This document shows, one piece after another, positions 24,513 to 31,718 of a DNA stretch of 64,000 nt. Origin of the DNA: Lachnospiraceae bacterium (GTDB lineage Bacteria > Bacillota > Clostridia > Lachnospirales > Lachnospiraceae). Every line of letters begins with the position of its first letter. The first letter of the stretch is position 1. The DNA is taken from NCBI GenBank assembly GCA_017936785.1, contig JAGBEV010000013.1, positions 62,001 through 126,000 on the forward strand, written 5' to 3'. Made by a program: the position numbers and the translations under genes. Under the pieces are notes generated by a model that ran no database searches, was not told where the DNA came from, and was given only the letters and a program-made list of their open reading frames with translations.

Positions 24513-25532
24513 ATGGAGAAAATAAAATTATTGGAACTCCACAAATGTTGTGGGCAATATAAAATCACTGTCAACAACATATTGTCGTATAAAGGCGTAT
24601 GCGGAGTATGGGTAATGTATGATAATCATAATCGATTGCTGGAGGTTGCGCAAACTTCCAATGTTTTTGAAGAATTAGAGTACGATTTGTTATGGCTGAT
24701 GAAAGACTATTCAAATGAGTTGAATCTGAAAAAAAGATACACAGCAAGGAGATTATTTGATTTTAATAAAAAATTTAATGTTCTCGCATGTGACAAGAAT
24801 AGAACAACTGCTAAATATAGAAATATAGCAGAAAATTCAGAAACTATAGTAGTGTATTTGATTATAGAGGAAAGAGCCATAAATAAAGAAAAAACTGTTC
24901 GTGAAGAAATTGAATTAGAAATAGCAATAGATAATCAGGCATTATATTGGAATGCTTATGGTAGCCAACGTAAATTAGCAAAAAACTATTATAAACAAAA
25001 ATGTAAATTGCATAAGGAGGACAATATGGCACAAAATTTAGTATCAGAAGAGCAAGTAAAAGAGGCATTACAGATTAGCAATTTTCGTGAAATATCTAAA
25101 GATAAGATTATGGAGTTTGTATCGCTTATACCGAATATGGATAAAGAGGTGGCTATTGCAATTATTAATCAGTTTCCGGCATATGCAGATTCAGCCAATA
25201 ATATGGTTGCGCAGTTAAATGTTATGTGCGACAACGTTATAAAGGATAATAATTCGAGTCAGAAGGATGCTGTAGAAGCATATAAAATGATTCTTCAAGA
25301 TTTAAGTGAACTTTTGAAAAAAGAGGATATTTCTAAAGAAGAACGTGATGAAATTACAGAGAAAATGATATTGGTAGCTGATAAAATCTCTGCGAAAGAT
25401 ACTGAAAATAAAGATTTTTTAAATGGAATTATTAGGTATGGTGCACCTATTGTTGGTGGTGCATTATTATTAGGTGCAGCAATACTTGGAGTGAATGTGA
25501 AAGGGACAAAACTTCCAACTATTAAAAAGTAG
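24513..25532 (+). CDS. Two-part protein: GIY-YIG-like N-terminal domain and helical C-terminal domain with membrane anchor
   Basis: This 339-residue frame has two distinct halves. Residues 1-171 contain GVWVMYDNHNRLLEVAQTS and later YLIIEERAIN plus ALYWNAYG, a layout like GIY-YIG nucleases but with key Gly/Tyr residues changed; this is weak. Residues 172-339 are a helical domain ending in one membrane helix, APIVGGALLLGAAILGVNV, and a short lysine tail. Met172 (ATG at 25026) is preceded by a near-perfect AAGGAGG, so the C-terminal half may be made separately or may once have been a separate gene. A membrane-attached effector is a reasonable guess given the cassette context; no function is known to me. 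Confidence 0.65.
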   Translation: MEKIKLLELHKCCGQYKITVNNILSYKGVCGVWVMYDNHNRLLEVAQTSNVFEELEYDLLWLMKDYSNELNLKKRYTARRLFDFNKKFNVLACDKNRTTAKYRNIAENSETIVVYLIIEERAINKEKTVREEIELEIAIDNQALYWNAYGSQRKLAKNYYKQKCKLHKEDNMAQNLVSEEQVKEALQISNFREISKDKIMEFVSLIPNMDKEVAIAIINQFPAYADSANNMVAQLNVMCDNVIKDNNSSQKDAVEAYKMILQDLSELLKKEDISKEERDEITEKMILVADKISAKDTENKDFLNGIIRYGAPIVGGALLLGAAILGVNVKGTKLPTIKK

Positions 25533-25716
25533 TTGCGAAAATCCTTAGTAGTAGGGATTCCTGTTTTACTAATATTTCTATTACTAACAGGTAGTCACGA
25601 CTTGCTAAATTATGCTATAATTTGCCTAGTTGACATATGAAAAAGAAATTATAACAAAAAGCCGGAATATCTTGCGAAATGGGGTATTTCTCGGCATTTT
25701 AAGGAGTTTGATAACA
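25533..25716. other. Intergenic region with hairpins ahead of the phosphatase stub
   Basis: AATCC(N9)GGATT-type and CCTGTT...AACAGG hairpins lie just after the cassette (about 25550-25610) and may stop transcription, though U tracts are poor. A third hairpin, GCCGGAATA...TATTTCTCGGC (about 25662-25696), is followed by TTTTAAGGAG, the binding site for the truncated phosphatase reading frame. Confidence 0.4.
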
Positions 25717-25770
25717 ATGATAAAAATACTTTTCATCTGCCACGGCAAACCGATCGGCAAATATTCATAG
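25717..25770 (+). pseudogene. 5' stub of a low-molecular-weight phosphatase gene (left boundary of element)
   Basis: ATG at 25717 follows AAGGAG and encodes MIKILFICHGKPIGKYS before TAG at 25768. The first ten residues are the N-terminus of low-molecular-weight protein tyrosine phosphatases (compare KIKILMVCHGNICRSPM in the complete gene at 30948). Agreement ends right after the shared bases TGCCACGGCAA at 25738-25748. I interpret this as the original gene start, cut by insertion of the 5.2-kb segment to its right. Confidence 0.6.
25738..25748. other. Putative left attachment-site core
   Basis: TGCCACGGCAA occurs here and at 30978-30988, each time at the same codon position of a phosphatase gene start. 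The complete right copy (TTGCCACGGCAA) is a short dyad, TTGCC/GGCAA around two bases, which suits the core site of a tyrosine recombinase. Confidence 0.55.
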
Positions 25771-25888
25771 CCAACGCAAATCGTGTCAAAACGGTGCAAA
25801 TCGCGGCAGCGGAAATGGCGTTTACACCGTTTTTACTACGATTCAACTACATCCTATACTATGGCAGAGTGTCGTTGGGGGCAAATTG
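25757..25888. repeat. GCAAAT repeats next to the left boundary
   Basis: GCAAAT occurs at 25757, 25776, 25796 and 25881; three copies extend to GCAAAT(C/T)G, and the first three are spaced 19 and 20 bases apart on one face of the helix. They may be arm-type integrase sites (inference). The rest of 25771-26085 shows no convincing gene. Confidence 0.4.
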
Positions 25889-26080
25889 CGGCAAAACGTG
25901 GCATTTAAGGGATAATAATTATGAATGTAAAAAATAATGTTTGTTTGCTATGCGGGTATCTTCAGTTTTTGTATGGAGGATTGTAGTGGGATAAGTTTAC
26001 AAAGTAGGTGTTGATACTGGTGTCAGGTTTTAAGTATTGCAGTTTTGGGTTGGAATGATCTTTTGAAGGATTCTACTGCA

Positions 26081-26110
26081 TGAAAATGCGATAACTCGCA
26101 AAAATTTTCA
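26081..26110. promoter_or_regulatory. Operator-like palindrome 1 upstream of the AAA/DUF4143 gene
   Basis: TGAAAA-TGCGA-TAAC-TCGCA-AAAA-TTTTCA: inner arms TGCGA/TCGCA and outer arms TGAAAA/TTTTCA. Bases 26087-26110 match the second copy at 26162-26185 in 23 of 24 positions. Confidence 0.7.
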
Positions 26111-26117
26111 TTAGGAG

Positions 26118-26146
26118 TTGTAAAACCAATCCTGACGGGGTATAAT
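26118..26146 (+). promoter_or_regulatory. Promoter between the twin palindromes
   Basis: TTGTAA at 26118-26123 and TATAAT at 26141-26146 are 17 bases apart. The promoter lies between the two palindromes and points at the ATPase gene. Confidence 0.65.
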
Positions 26147-26149
26147 GCT

Positions 26150-26191
26150 ACTGAATAATTTTGCGATAACTCGCAAAAACTTTCAGTAGAA
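26150..26191. promoter_or_regulatory. Operator-like palindrome 2 upstream of the AAA/DUF4143 gene
   Basis: Outer arms CTACTGAA and TTCAGTAG enclose the same core TTTGCGA-TAAC-TCGCAAA as palindrome 1. The two cores are 75 bases apart, about seven helical turns, so they face the same side. Confidence 0.7.
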
Positions 26192-26205
26192 AGAAGGATC
26201 ATGAT

Positions 26206-27459
26206 ATGGAAATTAAGAGAGACATCTATTTGAATAAGCTCATCAATAAAAAGCATAATGGACTTATCAAGGTGGTAACTGGCATCCGTCGCTGCGGAAA
26301 GTCTTACTTGTTGTTTAATCTGTTCAAGGATCATTTGCTGGCAGAAGGAGTGGATGAACAGCACGTTATAGAAATTGCGTTTGACTCCTTTGAGAATAAG
26401 CGTTTTCGGCATCCAGAAGTTTTATATCCCTATCTCAAGGAGCAGATTAAAGATGATGGAATGTATTATGTACTGATGGATGAGGTGCAGCTTTTGGGAG
26501 AATTTGAATCCGTATTAAACAGCCTGATCCGTATGAAAAATGTGGATGTATATGTGACAGGAAGCAATGCCCGTTTTTTGTCCAAGGATGTGATTACCGA
26601 ATTTCGGGGACGGGGAGATGAAGTTCATATGCATCCTCTCAGTTTTGCTGAATTTATGTCTGTCTATTCGGGGACGAAACAGGACGGCTGGAATGAATAT
26701 ATGCTTTACGGCGGACTGCCGCCTATCATGAACATTTCAAGTCCGGAGGAAAAGATTAATTTCCTCAAGTCGCTGTTTGAGGAGACCTATATTTCGGATA
26801 TTGTAGGCAGACATAATGTACGCAACCGGGCAGAATTAGAGGAACTTCTGAACATTCTCTCATCTGCTATCGGCTCGCTTACAAACCCGACAAAGTTGTC
26901 GGCTACTTTCAAAAGTGTTAAGCAGAAAACTATCAGCAACACAACCATCAAAAGGTATATCGACTATCTTTGTGATTCCTTTCTGATCGACAGTGCTGTC
27001 CGATATGATATTAAGGGTAAGAGGTATATCGACACACCGGTTAAATATTACTTTACCGATTTGGGATTGCGCAATGCCCGTCTCAATTTCCGTCAACTGG
27101 AGGAAACTCATACTATGGAGAATATCATCTTCAATGAACTGAAGATACGCGGCTTCAATGTGGATGTGGGCGTTATCACTCTGAATAAAACCAATGAAAA
27201 AGGTCATGGAATTCGAAAACAGTTGGAAATTGATTTTGTTTGCAATAAAGGATCCAAGCGTTATTATATCCAGTCAGCCTATGCGATTCCGGATCAGGCA
27301 AAGATGGAACAGGAGCAGCGCTCCCTGATGTTGACTGGCGATTTCTTTAAGAAGATCATCATCACGAAAGAAGCACCTGCACCGTATTACAATGACGATG
27401 GGGTGCTGGTTATGAGTGTCTATGATTTCTTGCTGAATGAGGGCAGTCTGGATAATTGA
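26206..27459 (+). CDS. AAA ATPase with DUF4143 domain
   Basis: In this 417-residue protein, residues about 20-160 are an AAA_14 P-loop domain with Walker A TGIRRCGKSYLLF, Walker B YYVLMDEVQLL and the sensor stretch VYVTGSNARFLS; residues about 195-370 match DUF4143, a domain with a restriction-like core (here LEIDFVCNKGSKRYYIQ). The family is abundant in gut Firmicutes and its function is poorly known; some members are linked to defence or mobile elements. GAAGGATC precedes the ATG. The gene is controlled by the twin-palindrome promoter and lies inside the putative 5.2-kb element, just upstream of the TIR-like gene, with which it may share a transcript. Confidence 0.9.
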   Translation: MEIKRDIYLNKLINKKHNGLIKVVTGIRRCGKSYLLFNLFKDHLLAEGVDEQHVIEIAFDSFENKRFRHPEVLYPYLKEQIKDDGMYYVLMDEVQLLGEFESVLNSLIRMKNVDVYVTGSNARFLSKDVITEFRGRGDEVHMHPLSFAEFMSVYSGTKQDGWNEYMLYGGLPPIMNISSPEEKINFLKSLFEETYISDIVGRHNVRNRAELEELLNILSSAIGSLTNPTKLSATFKSVKQKTISNTTIKRYIDYLCDSFLIDSAVRYDIKGKRYIDTPVKYYFTDLGLRNARLNFRQLEETHTMENIIFNELKIRGFNVDVGVITLNKTNEKGHGIRKQLEIDFVCNKGSKRYYIQSAYAIPDQAKMEQEQRSLMLTGDFFKKIIITKEAPAPYYNDDGVLVMSVYDFLLNEGSLDN

Positions 27460-27490
27460 TTGATGGAAAAGTTTTTTGATGGTGATAATG

Positions 27491-28876
27491 ATGAATAAAA
27501 AATGTACGATTTTCTATTCATGGCAGTCAGACATAAAAGTGAGCAGAAACTTTATTTCTGATTGCTTGGATAAATTACGAAAAAAGATAAAAGACATTAT
27601 ACTTTGTGATATTGATCGAGATACACAGGGGTTAGCGGGGGCACCGGATATAGGAGATTCAATATATGAGAAAATAGATAGTGCTGATATTTTTATCGCA
27701 GATGTGACTATTATAAATGGAGATTATGCTGGACGTAAAACTCCGAATCCTAATGTTATGATTGAACTGGGGTATGCAATTAAATCATTGGGTTGGGATC
27801 GAATTATATTATTATATGATAAAGATTTTGGTGAAATTGAAGAGCTTCCTTTTGATATTAATCATCGAAGAATTACCTCTTTTACCTTAGAGAGTTGTGA
27901 AGAAAAGGCAAGGATGCGTGATTATGTATTGTCTTGTATAACGGCAACAATCCAGATATTAGAGCAAGAACATCGACTCTATGGTGGTTCTGCGGAAACC
28001 GTTAAAGCACAGTCGGCTCTTGGACAATTAATTCGGACAGGGCTCGATCGTATATGGGCGGCATATGTGGAGCATAAAAGAGTAGATGAGTTTGACCGCT
28101 ACGATAAGATACCTCCTATTAATGAAGCACAGCTTGTGTTAGTGGAAAAAGCACATGATTTGCTTACAGATGAACAGTATCAGTTAGCGAATATGATCCT
28201 GTTTCATATGAAAATGTCACGGCTTGGTAATGATGAAATGGCTGGCTGGGAATTTGCGGATCAGTTGATTCCAGAATGTTTTGAACCTCTTTGTATAGAG
28301 TTTGCAGATAATATATGTAGACTTCCAATTGAACGTATTTTGAGGAAGCCTGTAATAGATCTTCTTAATGCGTTATCTTTTGACAATCATATTGATTATG
28401 AAGAAAAGAGATTGTGTGATGAAAAAATAGTGTTTTCCACGGCATCTAATGAATTGTATGTTTGTGATACACAAGGAAAAACTTTGTGTAAAGGTAGAAT
28501 GGAAAAAGGGTGTTTCACTGGTTATAAATCTACTTATGACTACAAGGGAGAATATGTGGCAGGTAAAAGGCATGGTAGAGGAATAGAATATTGTTTGTCT
28601 ATTTATGATGTAGATTCTCATTTTTTAGTACGAGAAGGTATATGGGAAAATGATCAATTTATTGAAGGAAGAATTAATGGAGTTTTGGCGGAAATTGTGA
28701 ACGGTATCGTTGAATTTGTTAAAGGGTCTGAAGGGGGAATCATAACAAAGCAGGATTGGGAATTTAGGGTATGTCTCCAGTCCGAAGAACAGGATTATCA
28801 ATATGTAGATGTAAATTTAAAAGATGGTAATTATACAATCATTGAAGGAAGCATGAGAGGTGTTCCAAAAGGATAA
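27491..28876 (+). CDS. TIR-like nucleotide-binding domain protein with a MORN repeat
   Basis: This 461-residue protein begins with a TIR-like domain (about residues 1-150): CTIFYSWQSDIKVSRNFI, IDSADIFIADVTII, then NPNVMIELGYAIKSLGW with the conserved glutamate expected for NAD+ cleavage, and LPFDINHRRIT. The pattern is that of CAP12/Pycsar-type TIR-like effectors, which degrade NAD+ or bind nucleotides in phage defence. The middle (about 165-330) is an unassigned helical domain. The C-terminal part has a MORN motif, YKGEYVAGKRHGRGIEY. No cyclase gene is adjacent. The start is uncertain among ATGs at 27479, 27488 and 27491; none has a strong binding site. Confidence 0.75.
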   Translation: MNKKCTIFYSWQSDIKVSRNFISDCLDKLRKKIKDIILCDIDRDTQGLAGAPDIGDSIYEKIDSADIFIADVTIINGDYAGRKTPNPNVMIELGYAIKSLGWDRIILLYDKDFGEIEELPFDINHRRITSFTLESCEEKARMRDYVLSCITATIQILEQEHRLYGGSAETVKAQSALGQLIRTGLDRIWAAYVEHKRVDEFDRYDKIPPINEAQLVLVEKAHDLLTDEQYQLANMILFHMKMSRLGNDEMAGWEFADQLIPECFEPLCIEFADNICRLPIERILRKPVIDLLNALSFDNHIDYEEKRLCDEKIVFSTASNELYVCDTQGKTLCKGRMEKGCFTGYKSTYDYKGEYVAGKRHGRGIEYCLSIYDVDSHFLVREGIWENDQFIEGRINGVLAEIVNGIVEFVKGSEGGIITKQDWEFRVCLQSEEQDYQYVDVNLKDGNYTIIEGSMRGVPKG

Positions 28877-29055
28877 AGTTATAATTTTGATGACAAAGAC
28901 CGGATAGATCCAATATGCAAGGTAATATATGCAATTGGAGGATTATGCGGAGTTTTTGGGGAGGTGATAGGACAAATTGCAAAGGCTTATGGGGTAGTAT
29001 AGAAGAACAGTTGGCTGAAATAATGCCAGAATAGTTATGTTTAATTGTAGAAAGG
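28877..29055 (+). other. Gap with an open frame continuing the TIR-MORN gene
   Basis: After the TAA at 28874-28876 the same frame stays open for about 43 codons and encodes IDPICKVIYAIGGLCGVFG, then a hydrophobic stretch, up to TAG near 29001. It may be a former C-terminal tail cut off by a stop mutation. No start or binding site is seen. Confidence 0.35.
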
Positions 29056-29064
29056 GTGTTTAAT

Positions 29065-29862
29065 ATGGAATACAGAGGAATTGGACAAGAAGTGAATATA
29101 CCATTATTTAAATATTATGGTAATGTCGATTACGCAAGAGATGCAATTGAAAATAGTAGAATTCATTTAGAGCTCCCTTCTGCATATAATGATATATATG
29201 ATAGTAGTCAAAGGATTGGTGCAGAAGATTTATATCGTATTCATTTTGGAAGTTTTCTTGACGTTGCTATTATAAGGAAGTATTGTGATTTTTTGAATAA
29301 TAATGAGATTGAAGCAATAAAAAAGAAAGACCTTTCAGTAGGAGAAGTAATAGATTATTTATATAGTATAAACAAAGATATAGATAGAGATAAATTTATA
29401 CAAGAGAGTTGTAGGTTTTTTACACATGGAAAGTATATTTTTCAAGCAGATAACAATAAAATATCTTGTTTCTCTGAAGTAAATGATTCGTTGTTAATGT
29501 GGGCGTATTATGCTAATAATTATGCGGGAATTTGTGTGCGTTTTAATGCACCAAAAGATGCGATTTTGTCAAAGCATTGTAGAAAAGTGCAATATACAAA
29601 TCATTACATTTCAGATTATAGTTTTGGAAATTATTTTAGAAAGAGTATTCAATGGGTGCATGAGCAAGAGTGGCGTATTGTTTGTGATATGGAAGAAGAA
29701 TATATACCAATTAATTCCATAGATGCACTTTATACTGGAATTAGAATGGATGAAACTGTTGAGCGACAAGTGCTAGCACTGGGGAGAAAATATAACTTAG
29801 AAGTATATAAAATGAGAGTTTCAGATATAAGATATGAAATACTCTTCGACAGGGTATTATAG
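29065..29862 (+). CDS. DUF2971 family protein
   Basis: This 265-residue protein shows the DUF2971 pattern: LFKYYGNVDYARDAI and IHLELPSAYNDIYDSS near the start, the hallmark ISCFSEVNDSLLMWAYYANN in the middle, AGICVRFN, and WVHEQEWRIV towards the end. DUF2971 proteins often occur in phage-defence islands and beside abortive-infection genes, but have no proven activity. The ATG at 29065 follows AAAGGGTG; an in-frame GTG at 29056 lies inside that site. Composition is very AT-rich. It is the last intact gene of the putative 5.2-kb element. Confidence 0.85.
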   Translation: MEYRGIGQEVNIPLFKYYGNVDYARDAIENSRIHLELPSAYNDIYDSSQRIGAEDLYRIHFGSFLDVAIIRKYCDFLNNNEIEAIKKKDLSVGEVIDYLYSINKDIDRDKFIQESCRFFTHGKYIFQADNNKISCFSEVNDSLLMWAYYANNYAGICVRFNAPKDAILSKHCRKVQYTNHYISDYSFGNYFRKSIQWVHEQEWRIVCDMEEEYIPINSIDALYTGIRMDETVERQVLALGRKYNLEVYKMRVSDIRYEILFDRVL

Positions 29863-29899
29863 ATATGAATTAGACTGGTTACCTGTAGTGGTAGTTGGT

Positions 29900-30760
29900 C
29901 TTTTTTTATGTGTGCCAGAGTGTGTATAAGGGCGGACGCAGTTATTCATCTATACACAGTATCTGGGATGTTGTAAGACCTGCCTTTGCAATGGCGGTAG
30001 AAGATGACCTCATCCGTAAGAATCCCTTTGACTTTGAACTTGCAAAAGTACTGATAAACGATTCTGTCAAGCGTGACGTTCTGACACCAAAACAAGAGTG
30101 GGATTTCTTGAAACTTATTAAGGAAGATAAACATTTCAGCCAATTTTATGATGGTATGCTTATTTAACACAGGGATTCGTATTAGTGAGTTGTGCGGCTT
30201 AAAAATTCTTGACATAGATTTGCAGGAGCGAACAATAAACGTGCATAAGCAGTTACAATATACTAGTGGGAAAAAGCATATATCGAGTTGACTAAGATGG
30301 ACGCAGGGACAAGAGTACTCCAATGAGTGACGAAGTATACAAAGCGTTCAAGCGTGTCATTCTGGTAAAAAAAGCTAAAGGTGGAGCAGAATGATTGACG
30401 GTGTGAGCAGCTTTTTGTTTCTGGACGATAAGGTAAAGCCGATGGTTGCCTACCATTGGGAAAAGAAATTTCAGCGTTCCGTTGAGAAATATAATAAAAT
30501 TTATAAAGTGGAATTGCCAAAGATTATACCCCATGTATGCAGGCATACCTATTGTACGAATATGGCGAAGTCGGGAATATCAGTAAAGACGTTACAGTAT
30601 TTAATGGGGCATAGTGATATAAGTGTGACAATGAATGTATACACACATCTTGAACTGGCAGATGCCAAGGACGAATTTGGAAAAACTAAAAGTGAGAGAG
30701 CAGGTAAAAAAGGAAAAGGCATTGTTAGATATGGAATATGTCAAGCGAGAATTAAAGAAA
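29900..30760 (+). pseudogene. Tyrosine recombinase (Tn916/Tn1549-type integrase) fragment 3
   Basis: Three frames together encode most of an integrase: SYSSIHSIWDVVRPAFAMA and IRKNPFDFELAKVLINDS, then TGIRISELCGLKILDIDL with the first catalytic arginine, then LPKIIPHVCRHTYCTNMAK (HxxR box) and LMGHSDISVTMNVYTHLEL with the tyrosine. Frame shifts fall near 30160, 30290 and 30390, and the N-terminal DNA-binding domain is missing. It lies at the right end of the 5.2-kb segment, next to the phosphatase gene, exactly where an element's own integrase is expected. It is inactive as a single protein. Confidence 0.8.
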
Positions 30761-30947
30761 GTGAGTCCGGTATGAATTACGATGGTAAAAAAAGGATAGC
30801 TGTACGAGTGGTAAAATTTACTGCCATTTGTACAGCTTTTACCTACCAAGATAGGGTAAAATATGATAAGATATATCATGACAGGGGTTTAAAGGGAAAC
30901 GCCAAGCCCCCTAGTAAAATCAAGGAAATTCGAGGTTATACTAAGAT

Positions 30948-31412
30948 ATGCGAGATAAAATAAAAATCCTCATGGTTTGCCACGGCAACATCTGCCGTTC
31001 CCCCATGGCAGAATTTATTTTCAAAAACCTAATAACCACCCGCGGCATCGCCGATCAGTTCTATGTCGCCTCCGCTGCCACCAGCTCAGAAGAAATCGGC
31101 AACCCCGTTTATCCCCCTGCCAGAAGAAAACTAAATGAACATGGCATCAACTGTGACGGAAAGCGGGCTGTCCGCATGAAAAAAGAAGATTATGACAAAT
31201 ACGACCTTCTGATAGGAACAGAACAGATCAATGTGCGCAACATGGAAAGAATTGCAGGCGGCGACCCTCAAAATAAAATGCACCGGCTTCTGGACTACAG
31301 CAAACACCCCCGGGATATTTCCGACCCCTGGTACACAGGCGATTTCGACAAGGCATATGAAGACATCCTGGAAGGTTGTGAAGCTTTATTAGAATATCTG
31401 CTGGCAAAATAA
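30948..31412 (+). CDS. Low-molecular-weight protein tyrosine phosphatase
   Basis: This 154-residue enzyme has the active-site loop VCHGNICRSPMAE (nucleophile Cys11, Arg17; CX5R) and the acid DPWYTGDFD near residue 124. It removes phosphate from tyrosine or, in some bacteria, arginine or sugar phosphates. The sequence changes from AT-rich to GC-rich at about 30965, within the first codons, which fits an element boundary there. The ATG at 30948 has only a distant GAGG, so expression may have changed since the insertion. The core TGCCACGGCAA lies at codons 11-14. Confidence 0.92.
   Translation: MRDKIKILMVCHGNICRSPMAEFIFKNLITTRGIADQFYVASAATSSEEIGNPVYPPARRKLNEHGINCDGKRAVRMKKEDYDKYDLLIGTEQINVRNMERIAGGDPQNKMHRLLDYSKHPRDISDPWYTGDFDKAYEDILEGCEALLEYLLAK
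30978..30988. other. Putative right attachment-site core
   Basis: TGCCACGGCAA, identical to 25738-25748 and at the equivalent codons for CHG(N/K) of the phosphatase. With one base to the left it forms the TTGCC/GGCAA dyad. Confidence 0.55.
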
Positions 31413-31477
31413 TGTCATGCAGATATTTTTTCTGCCAGGCATCCGGGAAAACTGCCGACGACAAGCCATATAGGCAT

Positions 31478-31522
31478 AAAAAAACACCATCCCCAAGGCA
31501 ATAGCCTTAAAAACAGTGTTTT
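31478..31522 (-). terminator. Terminator of the tRNA-Lys gene
   Basis: On the minus strand AAAACACTGTTTTTAAGGC pairs with GCCTTGGGGATGGTGTTTT around TATT, followed by a T run. It lies four bases after the tRNA end. Confidence 0.85.
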
Positions 31523-31525
31523 GCG

Positions 31526-31598
31526 TGCACCATCAGGGACTCGAACCCTGGACAAATAGATTAAGAGTCTACTGCTCTACCAACTGAGCTAATGGTGC
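31526..31598 (-). tRNA. tRNA-Lys(CTT)
   Basis: The minus strand folds as a full cloverleaf: acceptor GCACCAT/ATGGTGC, D-arm GCTCAGTTGGTAGAGC, anticodon stem GTAGA/TCTAT with loop CTCTTAA (anticodon CTT), and T-arm CAGGGTTCGAGTCCCTG. The discriminator base is A and CCA is not encoded. Its promoter and terminator flank it, so it is transcribed alone. No partial copy of its 3' end was found elsewhere in the window, so it is not the attachment site of the island. Confidence 0.97.
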
Positions 31599-31621
31599 GC
31601 ATTGCTTGCGACGCAAGCATT

Positions 31622-31650
31622 ATTATAGTATAATAAATCCCGGTTGGCAA
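31622..31650 (-). promoter_or_regulatory. Promoter of tRNA-Lys
   Basis: Read on the minus strand: TTGCCA (31650-31645) and TATAAT (31627-31622) with a 17-base spacer. Confidence 0.75.
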
Positions 31651-31718
31651 GAGTTTTTTTAAAAAATTTTGCCAAGTTATTTTTCATTAGAAACGAAAAC
31701 CGGGAAAGGAAAATTTAA

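Noticed and set aside
31526-31598. tRNA-Lys as the attachment site of the accessory island
   Set aside because: It lies close to the island, but no partial copy of its 3' half was seen elsewhere in the window, and the phosphatase gene with its own integrase lies between it and the island.
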